Under the pieces are notes generated by a model. That model had not been told where the DNA came from. It ran no database searches and worked only from the letters and a program-made list of their open reading frames with translations. The position numbers and the translations under genes are program-made. Shown here one piece after another: positions 44,354-52,845 of a stretch of DNA of 64,000 bases; positions within the stretch are counted from its first letter, which is position 1; every line of letters begins with the position of its first letter. The stretch comes from Neptuniibacter sp048548695. GTDB taxonomy: Bacteria > Pseudomonadota > Gammaproteobacteria > Pseudomonadales > Balneatricaceae. The stretch lies in NCBI RefSeq assembly GCF_048548695.1, contig NZ_JBLYIF010000007.1, one strand, 5' to 3'.

Positions 44354-45797
44354 CCTCGCCCGGAGACGACCACTGTCACTCAATAGCCGTGTGATGTTGT
44401 TTGTCGCGGTCGCTATCGGTTTGAGCTTGCTGATGATCGGCCATTTGGTGCAAAAGGAGGTGGAGCGCCATTTTGCTGAACAGGATGCCGACGAATTGGT
44501 GGTGATTACTCGTGCTGTTGAGAAGGCCCTGCAAACGGCGAAGGATCAGGAATCGACACGGGAGCACACCCTTGCGCGAGCTGTTTCTGGTCATCATGGC
44601 GTCTATTTTCAGGTTTGGGAGGATGCTGGACGTTTGGTCTATAGTTCCGTGGACACCGGATCTTTGCCACAGGCGAACACCTATGCCCCTGTGGCCCGCA
44701 TCCAGGTAGACAATCTTTACACCTGGCGATCTGATGGCAAAACCTACCGTGGCACTGCCACCCAAGCTCGTATCGGTGGTCAGGACTATCGCATCATTGC
44801 TGTCATCGATATGGATTCCCACATCCACTTTCTGGAAAATTTTCGTCGCAGTTTGTGGATGATCATGGTGGCGGCAGGGGCCATCACTCTCCTGGCGGCC
44901 TGGTATGGCGTGCATCAGGGGCATGCCCCAATACGTACTCTCAGTGAGTCTATGGGTAATGTCCAGGCTGATCGGCTGCATGTGCGTCTTGATCCCGATA
45001 CCGTGCCGGGGGAGCTGAAAACGCTGGTTGATTCGTTCAACCATATGATTGGGCGATTGGAGGACAGTTTTGTTCGACTTTCTCATTTCTCTGCTGATAT
45101 CGCCCATGAATTGCGCACACCGCTAACCAACCTGATCACCCAGACCCAGGTGGGTTTGGGTAAGTCCAGAAGCCTGGAAGAATATCGCGAACTGTTATAT
45201 TCAAACCTGGAAGAACAGGAGCGCCTGACCAAAATGGTTAATGACATGCTCTGGCTGGCCCAGAGCGAACACGGCCTGCTCAAGCCTGTCTGGGAACCGC
45301 TGGATCTGGCTCGTGAAGTGCGCGAGCTGTTCGATTTTTTCGAGGCGCTGGCGGAGGAAAAACACATCGAATTGGTATTGGAGGGAAAGGCGCCGATCAT
45401 ACAGGGTGACCGCGCCATGCTGAGGCGCGCGTTATCCAACCTGCTGTCCAATGCCCTACGCCACACACCAGTGGGGGCAAGTGTACTGATCCGGCTGGAT
45501 TCATCGGGCGAGAGTAGGGCGTTACTCAGCGTACAGAATCCGGGGCCGGCAATTCCAGCCGAGCATTTGCCCAGGATTTTCGACCGCTTTTACCGGATCG
45601 ATCCCTCCCGACAACGTCAAAGCGAAGGCGCTGGTTTGGGGCTGGCTATCGTCAAGTCCATAGTCGAGGCCCATGAAGGAAACATCGCGGTGATCTCCGA
45701 ACGCGGCGTCACGCGCTTCACGATCAGTTTACCCAGCATGGCTGATGTAGAGGTGAGTGCTACGGGAGAAAGTGATGAGTCAATTGACCATCGGTAA
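44340..45797 (+). CDS. copS: Copper sensor histidine kinase CopS/CusS
   Basis: The 485-residue kinase has a first helix (about 17-37), a periplasmic sensor of some 135 residues, a second helix near 175-195, HAMP, and HisKA with the phospho-histidine in HFSADIAHELRTPL. The ATPase has NLLSNALRHTP, and EGAGLGLAIVKSIVEAHEG. It belongs to the heavy-metal sensor kinase group. TTG 44328 is an alternative start. ATG 44340 overlaps copR. The 3' end overlaps the decayed merR by 23 bp. Confidence 0.92.
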   Translation: MTKVSLARRRPLSLNSRVMLFVAVAIGLSLLMIGHLVQKEVERHFAEQDADELVVITRAVEKALQTAKDQESTREHTLARAVSGHHGVYFQVWEDAGRLVYSSVDTGSLPQANTYAPVARIQVDNLYTWRSDGKTYRGTATQARIGGQDYRIIAVIDMDSHIHFLENFRRSLWMIMVAAGAITLLAAWYGVHQGHAPIRTLSESMGNVQADRLHVRLDPDTVPGELKTLVDSFNHMIGRLEDSFVRLSHFSADIAHELRTPLTNLITQTQVGLGKSRSLEEYRELLYSNLEEQERLTKMVNDMLWLAQSEHGLLKPVWEPLDLAREVRELFDFFEALAEEKHIELVLEGKAPIIQGDRAMLRRALSNLLSNALRHTPVGASVLIRLDSSGESRALLSVQNPGPAIPAEHLPRIFDRFYRIDPSRQRQSEGAGLGLAIVKSIVEAHEGNIAVISERGVTRFTISLPSMADVEVSATGESDESIDHR

Positions 45798-45989
45798 ACT
45801 GGCACAAGCAGCTCGGGTCAGTGTCGAAACTATTCGTTATTACGAACGCCTCGGGCTTATCGAACAGCCGCTAAAGCCAGCTTAAGGATACCGCACCAAC
45901 CCAAAAGCCACTCTGAAGCGGGTCTTCTTCATGAAATGAGCCCAAGAGCTAGGATCCACTTTGTAAGAAATCGATAATCTGTTGGCGCC
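45775..45989 (+). pseudogene. Decayed merR gene truncated by an IS
   Basis: ATG 45775 opens a clear MerR winged helix (LTIGKLAQAARVSVETIRYY, then ERLGLIEQPLKPA) that ends in TAA at 45883. The same frame continues with GYRTNPKATLKRVFFMK, a TGA, AQELGSTL, a TAA and EIDNLLAP. This reproduces the usual MerR order with three in-frame stops. The CTAG target site of the following IS comes next. The gene is therefore dead by mutation as well as truncation. Confidence 0.8.
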
Positions 45990-47288
45990 TAGCAGGCTGT
46001 TGATTTTCTCCCCCGGGCTTGCTGGGTTAGATACAATAGAGCCAACGATAAACCATTGAGGATATTGGTTCAGTGCGCGGAGTAGATATTTTTCAAGAAG
46101 CTCTTTTTACGACGATTCAATTGGAGTCATTCGTCCCTAAAGATCATCCGCTACGCCCCATCAAGGCAATGCTTGATGAGGCGATGAAAGAGTTGAACTG
46201 GCTGTTCAGTAGCATTTATGCCGAAACAGGTAGAGAGTCCATTCCTCCAGAGCGTTTGATCCGGGCACAGTTGCTTCAGGTGCTTTACAGTATCCGCAGT
46301 GAGCGGCAGTTGGTAGAACAGATTAACTACAATCTTCTGTATCGCTGGTTTGTCGGATTGACGATAGACGATACTGTTTGGAATCACTCGGTGTTCAGTA
46401 TCAACCGGGATCGATTGCTGGAGCACAATGTTGTCGGTGAGCTATTTGAGGAAGTGGTGGCGCTGGCGAGAAAGCGAGACTTGTTGTCGGATGAACACTT
46501 CAGTGTCGACGGCACCTTGATCCAGGCCTGGGCGCCACAAAAGAGTTACCGTCGTAAGGATGATGACCAGCCACCGTCGGGAGGCGGTCGAAACCGGGAA
46601 GCGAATTTTCACGGGGAAAAGCGCAGCAATGCGACCCATGAATCAAAAACAGACGGGGATGCTCGCATGGCCAGGAAGGGTCCCGGCAAAGAAGCACGAC
46701 TCTCGTATATGGGACACACGGTGATGGAGAATCGCCACGGCTTGATTGTGAAAGCCGCAGCCAGTGAGGCAACGGGCACAGCGGAACGGGACATCGCACT
46801 GGATTTACTGACGACACTGCCTGGCAGGAAAAAGCGCACGGTGGGAGCTGACAAGAACTATGACACCGCAGACTTCGTTAAACGCTGTCGCGGACTGAAA
46901 GTCACCCCGCATGTAGCCAGGAATGATAATCGGCCAGGCGGTTCGGCGATAGATGGTCGAACCAGTCGACATGACGGCTATCACGTTAGCCAGCGAAACA
47001 GGAAACGAGTCGAAGAGCCTTTTGGTTGGGGCAAGACGGTGGGCTTGATCCGGCAGGTGAAATGCCGTGGTTTGGAGAAGGTAAACAGCGTGTTCATGAT
47101 GACCATGATTGGCTGGAACCTGACCCGCATGAGGACGTTACAGGGGTAGTCCGTCTAAATGACGGAAAACACCCTGAGATTGGCCTAGAAATGCTCAAAA
47201 AAATGCCAAAAAGTTCGATTTAGCCCCGAAAATTCAGTTCCAAATGCTATTGGCGCTTGAAGCTGATAGAAAATCAACAGCCTGCTAG
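45990..47288. mobile_element. DDE insertion sequence with CTAG target duplication
   Basis: Perfect terminal inverted repeats begin CAGGCTGTTGATTTTCT at 45994 and end AGAAAATCAACAGCCTG at 47284, giving a 1291-bp element. CTAG is duplicated directly outside (45990-45993 and 47285-47288). A single transposase fills it. The clean ends and duplication show a recent simple insertion, in contrast to the other IS at 20905. Confidence 0.9.
46073..47149 (+). CDS. IS5/IS1182-type transposase
   Basis: The 358-residue DDE transposase starts at GTG 46073. It shows the N-terminal FVPKDHPLRPIKAMLDEAM, the segment IRSERQLVEQINYNLLYRWF, a first aspartate in FSVDGTLIQAWAP, a second in VGADKNYDT, and the glutamate in RVEEPFGWGKTVG. 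This matches the widespread IS5/IS1182-like group. The precise family needs a database check. The frame is intact and the element has good ends, so it may be active. Confidence 0.9.
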   Translation: MRGVDIFQEALFTTIQLESFVPKDHPLRPIKAMLDEAMKELNWLFSSIYAETGRESIPPERLIRAQLLQVLYSIRSERQLVEQINYNLLYRWFVGLTIDDTVWNHSVFSINRDRLLEHNVVGELFEEVVALARKRDLLSDEHFSVDGTLIQAWAPQKSYRRKDDDQPPSGGGRNREANFHGEKRSNATHESKTDGDARMARKGPGKEARLSYMGHTVMENRHGLIVKAAASEATGTAERDIALDLLTTLPGRKKRTVGADKNYDTADFVKRCRGLKVTPHVARNDNRPGGSAIDGRTSRHDGYHVSQRNRKRVEEPFGWGKTVGLIRQVKCRGLEKVNSVFMMTMIGWNLTRMRTLQG

Positions 47289-47475
47289 AGAATCGCATTG
47301 TCCGGGGTCGCCGTGAAGATCAGGATGATCATGCTGGTGTATCTCAACCAGTCCAATGTACAAACGCAAGAGGAGTGCGATGCGTGAGGTTGCTCCGACA
47401 GAAGATACGCACCGTAATGCCATTCTGCACGGCCCCGGACTGCGGGTACGACTGGTTATGAGAGCAGCTCAATGG
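47289..47475 (+). pseudogene. Relic of a second cusA gene
   Basis: Directly after the IS the frame reads RIALSGVAVKIRMIMLVYLN followed by EECDA and a stop. A shifted frame then gives HRNAILHGPGLRVRLVM. These match CusA at 28078 (IALAGVAVEIGVIMLVYLNQ and LRHAVLHGAGLRVRPVM) in the same order. About 60 codons remain, with a stop and a frameshift. An older Cus-type pump gene has decayed here. Confidence 0.82.
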
Positions 47476-47544
47476 AGGCAGAAGGATATCCCGTGTGCCG
47501 ACAGGAGCCGTGTTGTCAGGAATGCCAACAAACCAGTCACACAC

Positions 47545-47575
47545 TTGACTCTATAGCTACCATAGGCATTAGAAT
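47545..47575 (+). promoter_or_regulatory. PbrR-type promoter/operator of the FTR1-like gene
   Basis: TTGACT and TAGAAT are separated by 19 bp. The spacer begins CTATAG and carries an imperfect dyad. The first 12 bases (TTGACTCTATAG) equal those of the promoter at 50034, so the same MerR-type regulator probably controls both. Confidence 0.72.
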
Positions 47576-47620
47576 TGAGATTAATTATCATTAGCAACAA
47601 GCCAAGTAGAGATCTCGTTA

Positions 47621-49630
47621 ATGCAGGCGCACTGGATATACCGTTTTATAAGCCCGAAGCAATTTGTTTTGAATGTCTCAGTACTGCTGCTGGGCTTATC
47701 GTGTTTGCTTCCAGCGACTAGTCAGGCCGAGATGAGTGATGACGGCTGGGCTCAGATGCGTCAATTGGCACAGCTGGCCGAATACATTGCTGTGGATTAC
47801 GTGGAAGCCGTCAAAGATGGCCATGTGGTCAATGACGGTGAATATCAGGAAATGCTGGAGTTCTCCCAGCTCATTGTGACGAATATTTCTGAGATTCAGG
47901 ATAAATCAGCCGACGCTGGCGACCTGACAGATCAGGCCAAGGCTTTACAGGAAGCCATCCAGAACAAACAGGCTATTGAAACAATTCGGCAAATGAGCGG
48001 CAGCCTGCGGGGTACGTTGTTGGCACTGATGCCTCAGTCGTCCTTACCGGATCGCCTGTTGTCCAAAGCTACTGTCAAAGGGTTGTATGAGAGCCAATGC
48101 GCTTCTTGCCATGGCGCAGCTGGTGGGGGCGATGGTGTGATGGCCGAACAGCTGGAGCCCGCTCCAACCGATTTCACCAGTAAAGAGCGAGCCTTGAACC
48201 GGTCACTTCTGGGCCTGTACGACGCCATCTCCAATGGCATAGACGATACCGCAATGCCGGCATTTACCCAACTGACGGAAGAGGAACGCTGGTCGCTGGC
48301 GTTCCATGTCGGCGGATTGGCATTTCAATCCGGCTCTGAAGTTACAGGCGAGGCACCCAGCGTCACCTTGTCACAGATGGTTAACCACACGCCGGTGCAA
48401 CTCGCTGCTGAACATCCGGAGATGACGCAGCAGGCGATCGAACGGTTGCGCGCAAAGCCAGAACTGTTATTCCAGGAAACGACCAATCCTCTGAAAATCA
48501 CCCGCGACCAACTGCTGCTAGCACAAGAGGCGCACCAGCGCGGCGATTATCAGACAGCACAAGCACTGGCGGTCAGTGCTTATCTGGATGGCTTTGAATT
48601 GGTCGAAAACAGCCTGGATGCGCAGGATAAAGCACTTCGCCAGACGCTCGAAGCCGATATGATGGCGATAAGGCAATTATTGAAGCAGGCACAGTCCCCG
48701 GGTGAGATGGAAAGCGCTGTGAGCCGGACGCTGGCAAGGTTGGATGATGCGGATCGATTGCTTTCGGAATCTACCTTGTCCGATGCGACCCTGTTCAGTG
48801 CCAGCTTGGTTATTCTGTTGCGGGAGGGGCTCGAAGCCCTGCTCGTGGTGATTGCCCTGGTGACTGTGCTGGTGCGAACCGGTCGGCGTGATGGACTTCG
48901 GTATGTGCATTTGGGTTGGGTAACGGCATTGGTGGCCGGTGTTGCGACCTGGGCTGCCGCGCAGTCCCTGGTGAGTATCAGCGGCGCCAGCCGCGAAGTC
49001 ATGGAAGGGGTTGCTGCCCTTTTGGCGGCGGTCGTGTTGCTCTATGTCGGCATCTGGATGCACAGTAAAACCCATGCTGCCCAGTGGCAGGCCTATATCC
49101 AGCAGCACATCAACTCCCACCTGACTGCGGGTACCCTGTGGGGTCTTGCGCTGCTGGCATTTATTGCGGTTTATCGTGAAGTCTTTGAAACGGTCTTGTT
49201 TTATCAGGCGCTGCTGACCCAGGCTGCAGCCGCTCAATATTCATCCGTATTCAGCGGCTTTGTAGCCGGTACTGCTTTCTTGGCCGTATTGGCCTGGTTG
49301 CTGGTGCGTTACTCAGTGAAATTACCCATTGCCAGATTCTTTTCCGTCACCACCTACCTGTTGCTGGCCCTGGCGTTTATCCTCATGGGTAAGGCGATGT
49401 CGGCACTTCAGGAAGCGGATCTTATCGGTATTACCCCATTGCCTGTCAGTTTTGAATTCGATTGGGTCGGCGTCAAATCCACCTGGCAGGGGATCATGGC
49501 GCAATTGTCGGTACTGGTGGTTTTCCTAGTCTTTCTGGGGCTGGCGAGAAGGCAGCGGAAAAATGCCCCTGTTGCAGAACGTTCAGGAGAGTTTTTGGAA
49601 CCGGGTGTCAGCCGCTCGAAACCGGAGTAG
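47621..49630 (+). CDS. pbrT: Cytochrome c / FTR1-family permease (PbrT-like)
   Basis: The 669-residue protein has a signal peptide (about 1-36) and a periplasmic region with one c-type haem site (C160-C163-H164 in CASCH). A C-terminal FTR1 permease of about seven helices carries REGLE (401-405) and REVFE (519-523). FTR1 motifs bind Fe(III) in iron permeases. In Cupriavidus the related PbrT takes up Pb(II). The PbrR-type promoter and neighbouring pbrR support a lead-linked role, but iron transport cannot be excluded. Its 3' end overlaps the convergent pbrR by 23 bp. Confidence 0.82.
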   Translation: MQAHWIYRFISPKQFVLNVSVLLLGLSCLLPATSQAEMSDDGWAQMRQLAQLAEYIAVDYVEAVKDGHVVNDGEYQEMLEFSQLIVTNISEIQDKSADAGDLTDQAKALQEAIQNKQAIETIRQMSGSLRGTLLALMPQSSLPDRLLSKATVKGLYESQCASCHGAAGGGDGVMAEQLEPAPTDFTSKERALNRSLLGLYDAISNGIDDTAMPAFTQLTEEERWSLAFHVGGLAFQSGSEVTGEAPSVTLSQMVNHTPVQLAAEHPEMTQQAIERLRAKPELLFQETTNPLKITRDQLLLAQEAHQRGDYQTAQALAVSAYLDGFELVENSLDAQDKALRQTLEADMMAIRQLLKQAQSPGEMESAVSRTLARLDDADRLLSESTLSDATLFSASLVILLREGLEALLVVIALVTVLVRTGRRDGLRYVHLGWVTALVAGVATWAAAQSLVSISGASREVMEGVAALLAAVVLLYVGIWMHSKTHAAQWQAYIQQHINSHLTAGTLWGLALLAFIAVYREVFETVLFYQALLTQAAAAQYSSVFSGFVAGTAFLAVLAWLLVRYSVKLPIARFFSVTTYLLLALAFILMGKAMSALQEADLIGITPLPVSFEFDWVGVKSTWQGIMAQLSVLVVFLVFLGLARRQRKNAPVAERSGEFLEPGVSRSKPE

Positions 49631-50018
49631 CCGACAAATTCCGCAATATGCCGCACTGCTCCACTGTCCGAAGGTTTGAACAGCTGCGGCGCAGCATTCT
49701 CAGTTGCTCGTTCAGCTTGGTGAGCTCCTGGATACGCGCCTCTACCTGCTCGATATGCCTATCCATCATCCGATTCACGTCACCACATTGTGCGCCGGGG
49801 GAACGGCTTAATCCCAATAATTGCCGGATCTCCGGCAAACTGAGATCCAGGCTGCGGCAGTGCTTGATAAACAATAATTGCTCAACGGCAACTTCATCGT
49901 ACAGGCGAAAATTACCTTCACTGCGTTCTGCGGAGGCAATCAATTGTTCCTTTTCATAATGCCGGATGGTTTGCACGGAGCAGCCAGTCACTTTCGACAG
50001 TTCGCCGATTTTTATCAT
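49608..50018 (-). CDS. pbrR: MerR-family lead/cadmium regulator PbrR
   Basis: The 136-residue regulator starts MIKIGELSKVTGCSVQTIRH. C78 (GAQCGD), C113 (RRSCSN) and C122 (VEQCGI) fall at the three positions that bind Pb(II) in PbrR691 of Cupriavidus. CadR uses a shorter gap between the last two. It is divergent from the CDF gene, with a perfect operator between them, and its 3' end overlaps pbrT. It likely activates both flanking promoters in response to Pb or Cd. Confidence 0.88.
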   Translation of the reverse strand: MIKIGELSKVTGCSVQTIRHYEKEQLIASAERSEGNFRLYDEVAVEQLLFIKHCRSLDLSLPEIRQLLGLSRSPGAQCGDVNRMMDRHIEQVEARIQELTKLNEQLRMLRRSCSNLRTVEQCGILRNLSATPVSSG

Positions 50019-50033
50019 CTCTCAATATTCCGA

Positions 50034-50064
50034 TTGACTCTATAGTTGTTATAGAGTTTATAGT
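50034..50064 (+). promoter_or_regulatory. PbrR promoter/operator of the CDF gene
   Basis: TTGACT (50034-50039) and TATAGT (50059-50064) are 19 bp apart. They enclose the perfect dyad ACTCTATA-N5-TATAGAGT (50037-50057). pbrR starts 16 bp to the left on the other strand, and the CDF start is 32 bp to the right. Confidence 0.88.
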
Positions 50065-50095
50065 GACCGTCTGTACATCCTCAAGGGCTTTTTCA

Positions 50096-51001
50096 ATGTC
50101 TGACCCGTGCAATGACGGCTGCCAGAGCGCGAAGGTTGCCAATGTCCCCGCCTCTGGGATAGCGAATACTGATACGGCTTTTCAACATGGCTATGTCAGT
50201 GACTACCGGGTACCAAAAATGGACTGCCCGTCGGAAGAGGGGATGATCCGCATGGCCTTGGACAGTATTGAGCCCCGGGTTTTACTGGAGTTCGATACAC
50301 CGAATCGGAAGGTGCGGGTATTCCATGGCGACAATGGGGCTGCCATCGAGGAGAGGATGCGCTCCCTGGGGCTGGGTGCCACGCTCGAAAAAACCACCCC
50401 GGTGGGGGAAGAGGATTTAGTCCTGGCCAGGGAGAAGGAAGAGGCAACCGCCCAGGTCGAAGCCGGTATACTGAAGTGGTTGCTGGCCATCAACGGCGTT
50501 ATGTTCGTGGTTGAACTGACAGTAGGCTGGCTGGCGCAATCCACTGGCTTGATCGCGGATTCTTTGGACATGTTTGCTGATGCCGCCGTCTACGGCGTGG
50601 CACTGTATGCCGTTGGACACAGTGTGCGGATGAAGCTGCGCGCGGCGCATTTTTCCGGTTGGCTGCAGTTGATTCTGGCGCTGGGAGTCCTGGCTGAAGT
50701 CGGGCGGCGATTTGTCTTCGGCAGCGAACCTGTATCCGCGTTAATGATGGGTTTTGGTCTTGTGGCCCTGGCGGCCAACGTCTGGTGTCTGGTGCTTATC
50801 GCAAAAAACCGGCACGGCGGTGCACACATGAAAGCAAGTTGGATCTTTTCCGCTAATGATGTCATCGCCAATGTGGGGGTTATCGTCGCCGGTGTATTGG
50901 TCGCCTGGACGGGCTCCCGTTATCCCGACCTGGTCATTGGTCTGATCATCGGGCTGATTGTGCTGAATGGCGCCCGGCGTATTCTGCAACTGCGCTATTA
51001 G
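50096..51001 (+). CDS. Cation diffusion facilitator with an N-terminal HMA-like domain
   Basis: The 301-residue protein has an N-terminal HMA-like region (DYRVPKMDCPSEEGMIRMAL), then a CDF transporter with about six helices. The motif usually read as HNFSD is DSLDMFADAAVYG here, and the second is FSANDVIANVGV. The usual His is replaced, so the transported ion may not be Zn. ATG 50096 is used because the upstream GTG at 50063 overlaps the -10 box. Control by PbrR suggests Pb or Cd export. Confidence 0.8.
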   Translation: MSDPCNDGCQSAKVANVPASGIANTDTAFQHGYVSDYRVPKMDCPSEEGMIRMALDSIEPRVLLEFDTPNRKVRVFHGDNGAAIEERMRSLGLGATLEKTTPVGEEDLVLAREKEEATAQVEAGILKWLLAINGVMFVVELTVGWLAQSTGLIADSLDMFADAAVYGVALYAVGHSVRMKLRAAHFSGWLQLILALGVLAEVGRRFVFGSEPVSALMMGFGLVALAANVWCLVLIAKNRHGGAHMKASWIFSANDVIANVGVIVAGVLVAWTGSRYPDLVIGLIIGLIVLNGARRILQLRY

Positions 51002-51107
51002 TCTCTGGTCCTTTCTCGCTGCTCGGATTCATGTCGGCAAAATTCCGCGCCTGGGCGGCCTATTAAAATAGTCGCCGCTCTCGCCGATGCTTATGGAGAA
51101 TTTTCTG

Positions 51108-52016
51108 TCAACCGTGCCCATAGGTGTGGGCATTCTTGTGCATGTGGTCCGGGTGTTCGAATTCCAGTGTCGAATGACGTATGTTGAATTCCTGCGCCAG
51201 AGCCTGTTTTATCCTGTACTTGATATTCTCAAGCTGATCCCATGCACTTTCCTCGATAATCACATGAGCCTCCAGCGAGGCATCGTGTTCGCCCATCTGC
51301 CAAAAATGCACATGGTGAAGGTCGATAACGCCTTCGATGTTGGACAGGGCAACAATGACGGCATCGGTATCGATGTCCACCGGGCTACCCAACATGAGTG
51401 TTCTGATGGTACCGCCGATTTCTGTCAGACCCAGGTAGAGAATGTAGCCCGCGATGCCGATGGTGATGGCAGGATCAACCCAGCGCATGTCGAAGAGTAA
51501 AATAAGGGTTCCGCCAATGACCACGGCGACCGACGCCAGTGCATCCGACAGATTGTGAAGAAACAGTGCGCGGATATTGATGCTGTCTTTCTGCATCGAA
51601 TAGGTAAGCAACGCTGTCAAGGCGTCCACGGCCAGAGCGATACCTCCAAGCCCGACGACCCACCAGCCCTTTACCTCTGGAGGATCGATTATCCGCATGC
51701 CACCTTCGTAAATCAGGTAGAACCCGATAATGATCAAGGTAGTGTAATTGATGAGGGCTGCAACGATTTCAATGCGTCCGTAGCCAAAGGTCATCCTTGC
51801 GTCAGCCGGGCGGCGCGCAATTTTTTGCGCTAAGAACGCGATGACGAGTGATGCCATGTCAGAGAAGTTATGTAAAGCGTCGGCGATAAGGGCGAGACTG
51901 CCGGCAAAGATACCGCCCCCAATCTGAGCCAGGGTCAGGATCCCGTTCGCCCAGATGGCGATGGCAACGCGTTTATCCTTGATCTCGGGGGCCATATGCA
52001 CATGGTCGTGGCTCAT
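51108..52016 (-). CDS. czcD: Cation diffusion facilitator CzcD-like
   Basis: The 302-residue CDF protein starts MSHDHVHMAPEIKDKR. It has the zinc-site motifs DALHNFSDMAS (helix 2) and HNLSDALASVAV (helix 5), and a C-terminal domain with VIDLHHVHFWQMGEHDAS and a His-rich tail. This is a normal Zn/Co/Cd exporter. GTG 52028 would add four residues. ATG 52016 is chosen. It lies downstream of the czc operon on the same strand, as in Cupriavidus czcCBA-D. Confidence 0.9.
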   Translation of the reverse strand: MSHDHVHMAPEIKDKRVAIAIWANGILTLAQIGGGIFAGSLALIADALHNFSDMASLVIAFLAQKIARRPADARMTFGYGRIEIVAALINYTTLIIIGFYLIYEGGMRIIDPPEVKGWWVVGLGGIALAVDALTALLTYSMQKDSINIRALFLHNLSDALASVAVVIGGTLILLFDMRWVDPAITIGIAGYILYLGLTEIGGTIRTLMLGSPVDIDTDAVIVALSNIEGVIDLHHVHFWQMGEHDASLEAHVIIEESAWDQLENIKYRIKQALAQEFNIRHSTLEFEHPDHMHKNAHTYGHG

Positions 52017-52125
52017 TTGGTTAACCACGTTTGGTGTCTATGTATAAAAAAGCATCTGCTGTATTCGGCTTACTCTGTGCCTGGTCGCCTGTGCCTTGGC
52101 GACTTTGTGGATTTTGGGCCATTGG

Positions 52126-52320
52126 CTACTCATCCTTTTTGACAGTTTTCAGGAATTCCGCAAGGCTGTCTTCGGCCGCTTTTTTGTTCGGGAATGGCCC
52201 GATATTTTGACCTTCACGGGTTAAAAAATACCAGTCACTGTTGATGGCGTGGATACGATGTGTTCGAAAGTGTGGAGCTTCCTTCGGGTCATCTTTTCGT
52301 TGCTTGGGTGGATCACTCAT
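52126..52320 (-). CDS. Small DUF6316-like protein
   Basis: The 64-residue protein has a charged N-terminus and a compact segment around WYFLTREGQNIGPFPNKKAA that resembles DUF6316 proteins of gammaproteobacteria. Function is unknown. It lies between the czc PII-like gene and czcD on the same strand, 168 bp after the former. A hairpin with a T run at about 52455-52488 points the other way and does not clearly separate them. Confidence 0.55.
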   Translation of the reverse strand: MSDPPKQRKDDPKEAPHFRTHRIHAINSDWYFLTREGQNIGPFPNKKAAEDSLAEFLKTVKKDE

Positions 52321-52488
52321 AATCTTGTCCTGTCGTCATAACCCTGCACAGTAAAGCCATCCAAAACGGCTTGAACTGACTGTACAAGGTCATGAGCCAC
52401 AGCTCCTGTTGGAGATGAATCATCAGGCGCAGAGGGAGCGAAAGCTGAAATGGAACCCCCGCTCGCCTGAAGAGGGCGGGTTTTTTTC

Positions 52489-52830
52489 TCAGACAACCGT
52501 ATCGTCCTCGGCACCGTCTTCAATCCGGATTGCACGATTGACATCGCTGATAAAAATACGACCATCGCCGCGCAGTCCGGTATGCGCCTCGCTTTTCAGT
52601 ACCCGTACGACCTCGTCCACGTACTGATCGTGACAGACGATTTCCACTTTCACGTGCTTGACAAAATCCCCCGCGCCCTCGATTGGGTTGGCAGCGCTGG
52701 TATTGACTTTGCTGCGGCCAAAGCCGACAACGTGGGCGACGCTCATGCCGGTGACGCCCTGCACGCGGTGCAGGGCCAGGGTCACGGCTTCCAGTTTGCG
52801 GTGTTTGATATAGGCTTTGATCTCTTGCAT
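52489..52830 (-). CDS. PII-superfamily protein of the czc operon
   Basis: The 113-residue protein has the PII fold pattern (MQEIKAYIKHRKLEAVTLAL ... VAHVVGFGRSKVN ... EIVCHDQYVDEVVRVL ... DGRIFISDVNRAIRI). It keeps the T-loop region but lacks the uridylylated Tyr context of GlnB. ATG 52830 is used because CTGGAG is 8 bp upstream. GTG 52839 would add three residues. It follows czcA by 15 bp and belongs to the metal-pump-associated PII group of unknown role. A second PII relative is in the copA operon at 35126. Confidence 0.85.
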   Translation of the reverse strand: MQEIKAYIKHRKLEAVTLALHRVQGVTGMSVAHVVGFGRSKVNTSAANPIEGAGDFVKHVKVEIVCHDQYVDEVVRVLKSEAHTGLRGDGRIFISDVNRAIRIEDGAEDDTVV

Positions 52831-52845
52831 GACAGTCACTCCAGG

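Noticed and set aside
52441..52488. A terminator for the czc operon
   Set aside because: The hairpin is imperfect and its T run is on the plus strand, opposite to czc transcription.
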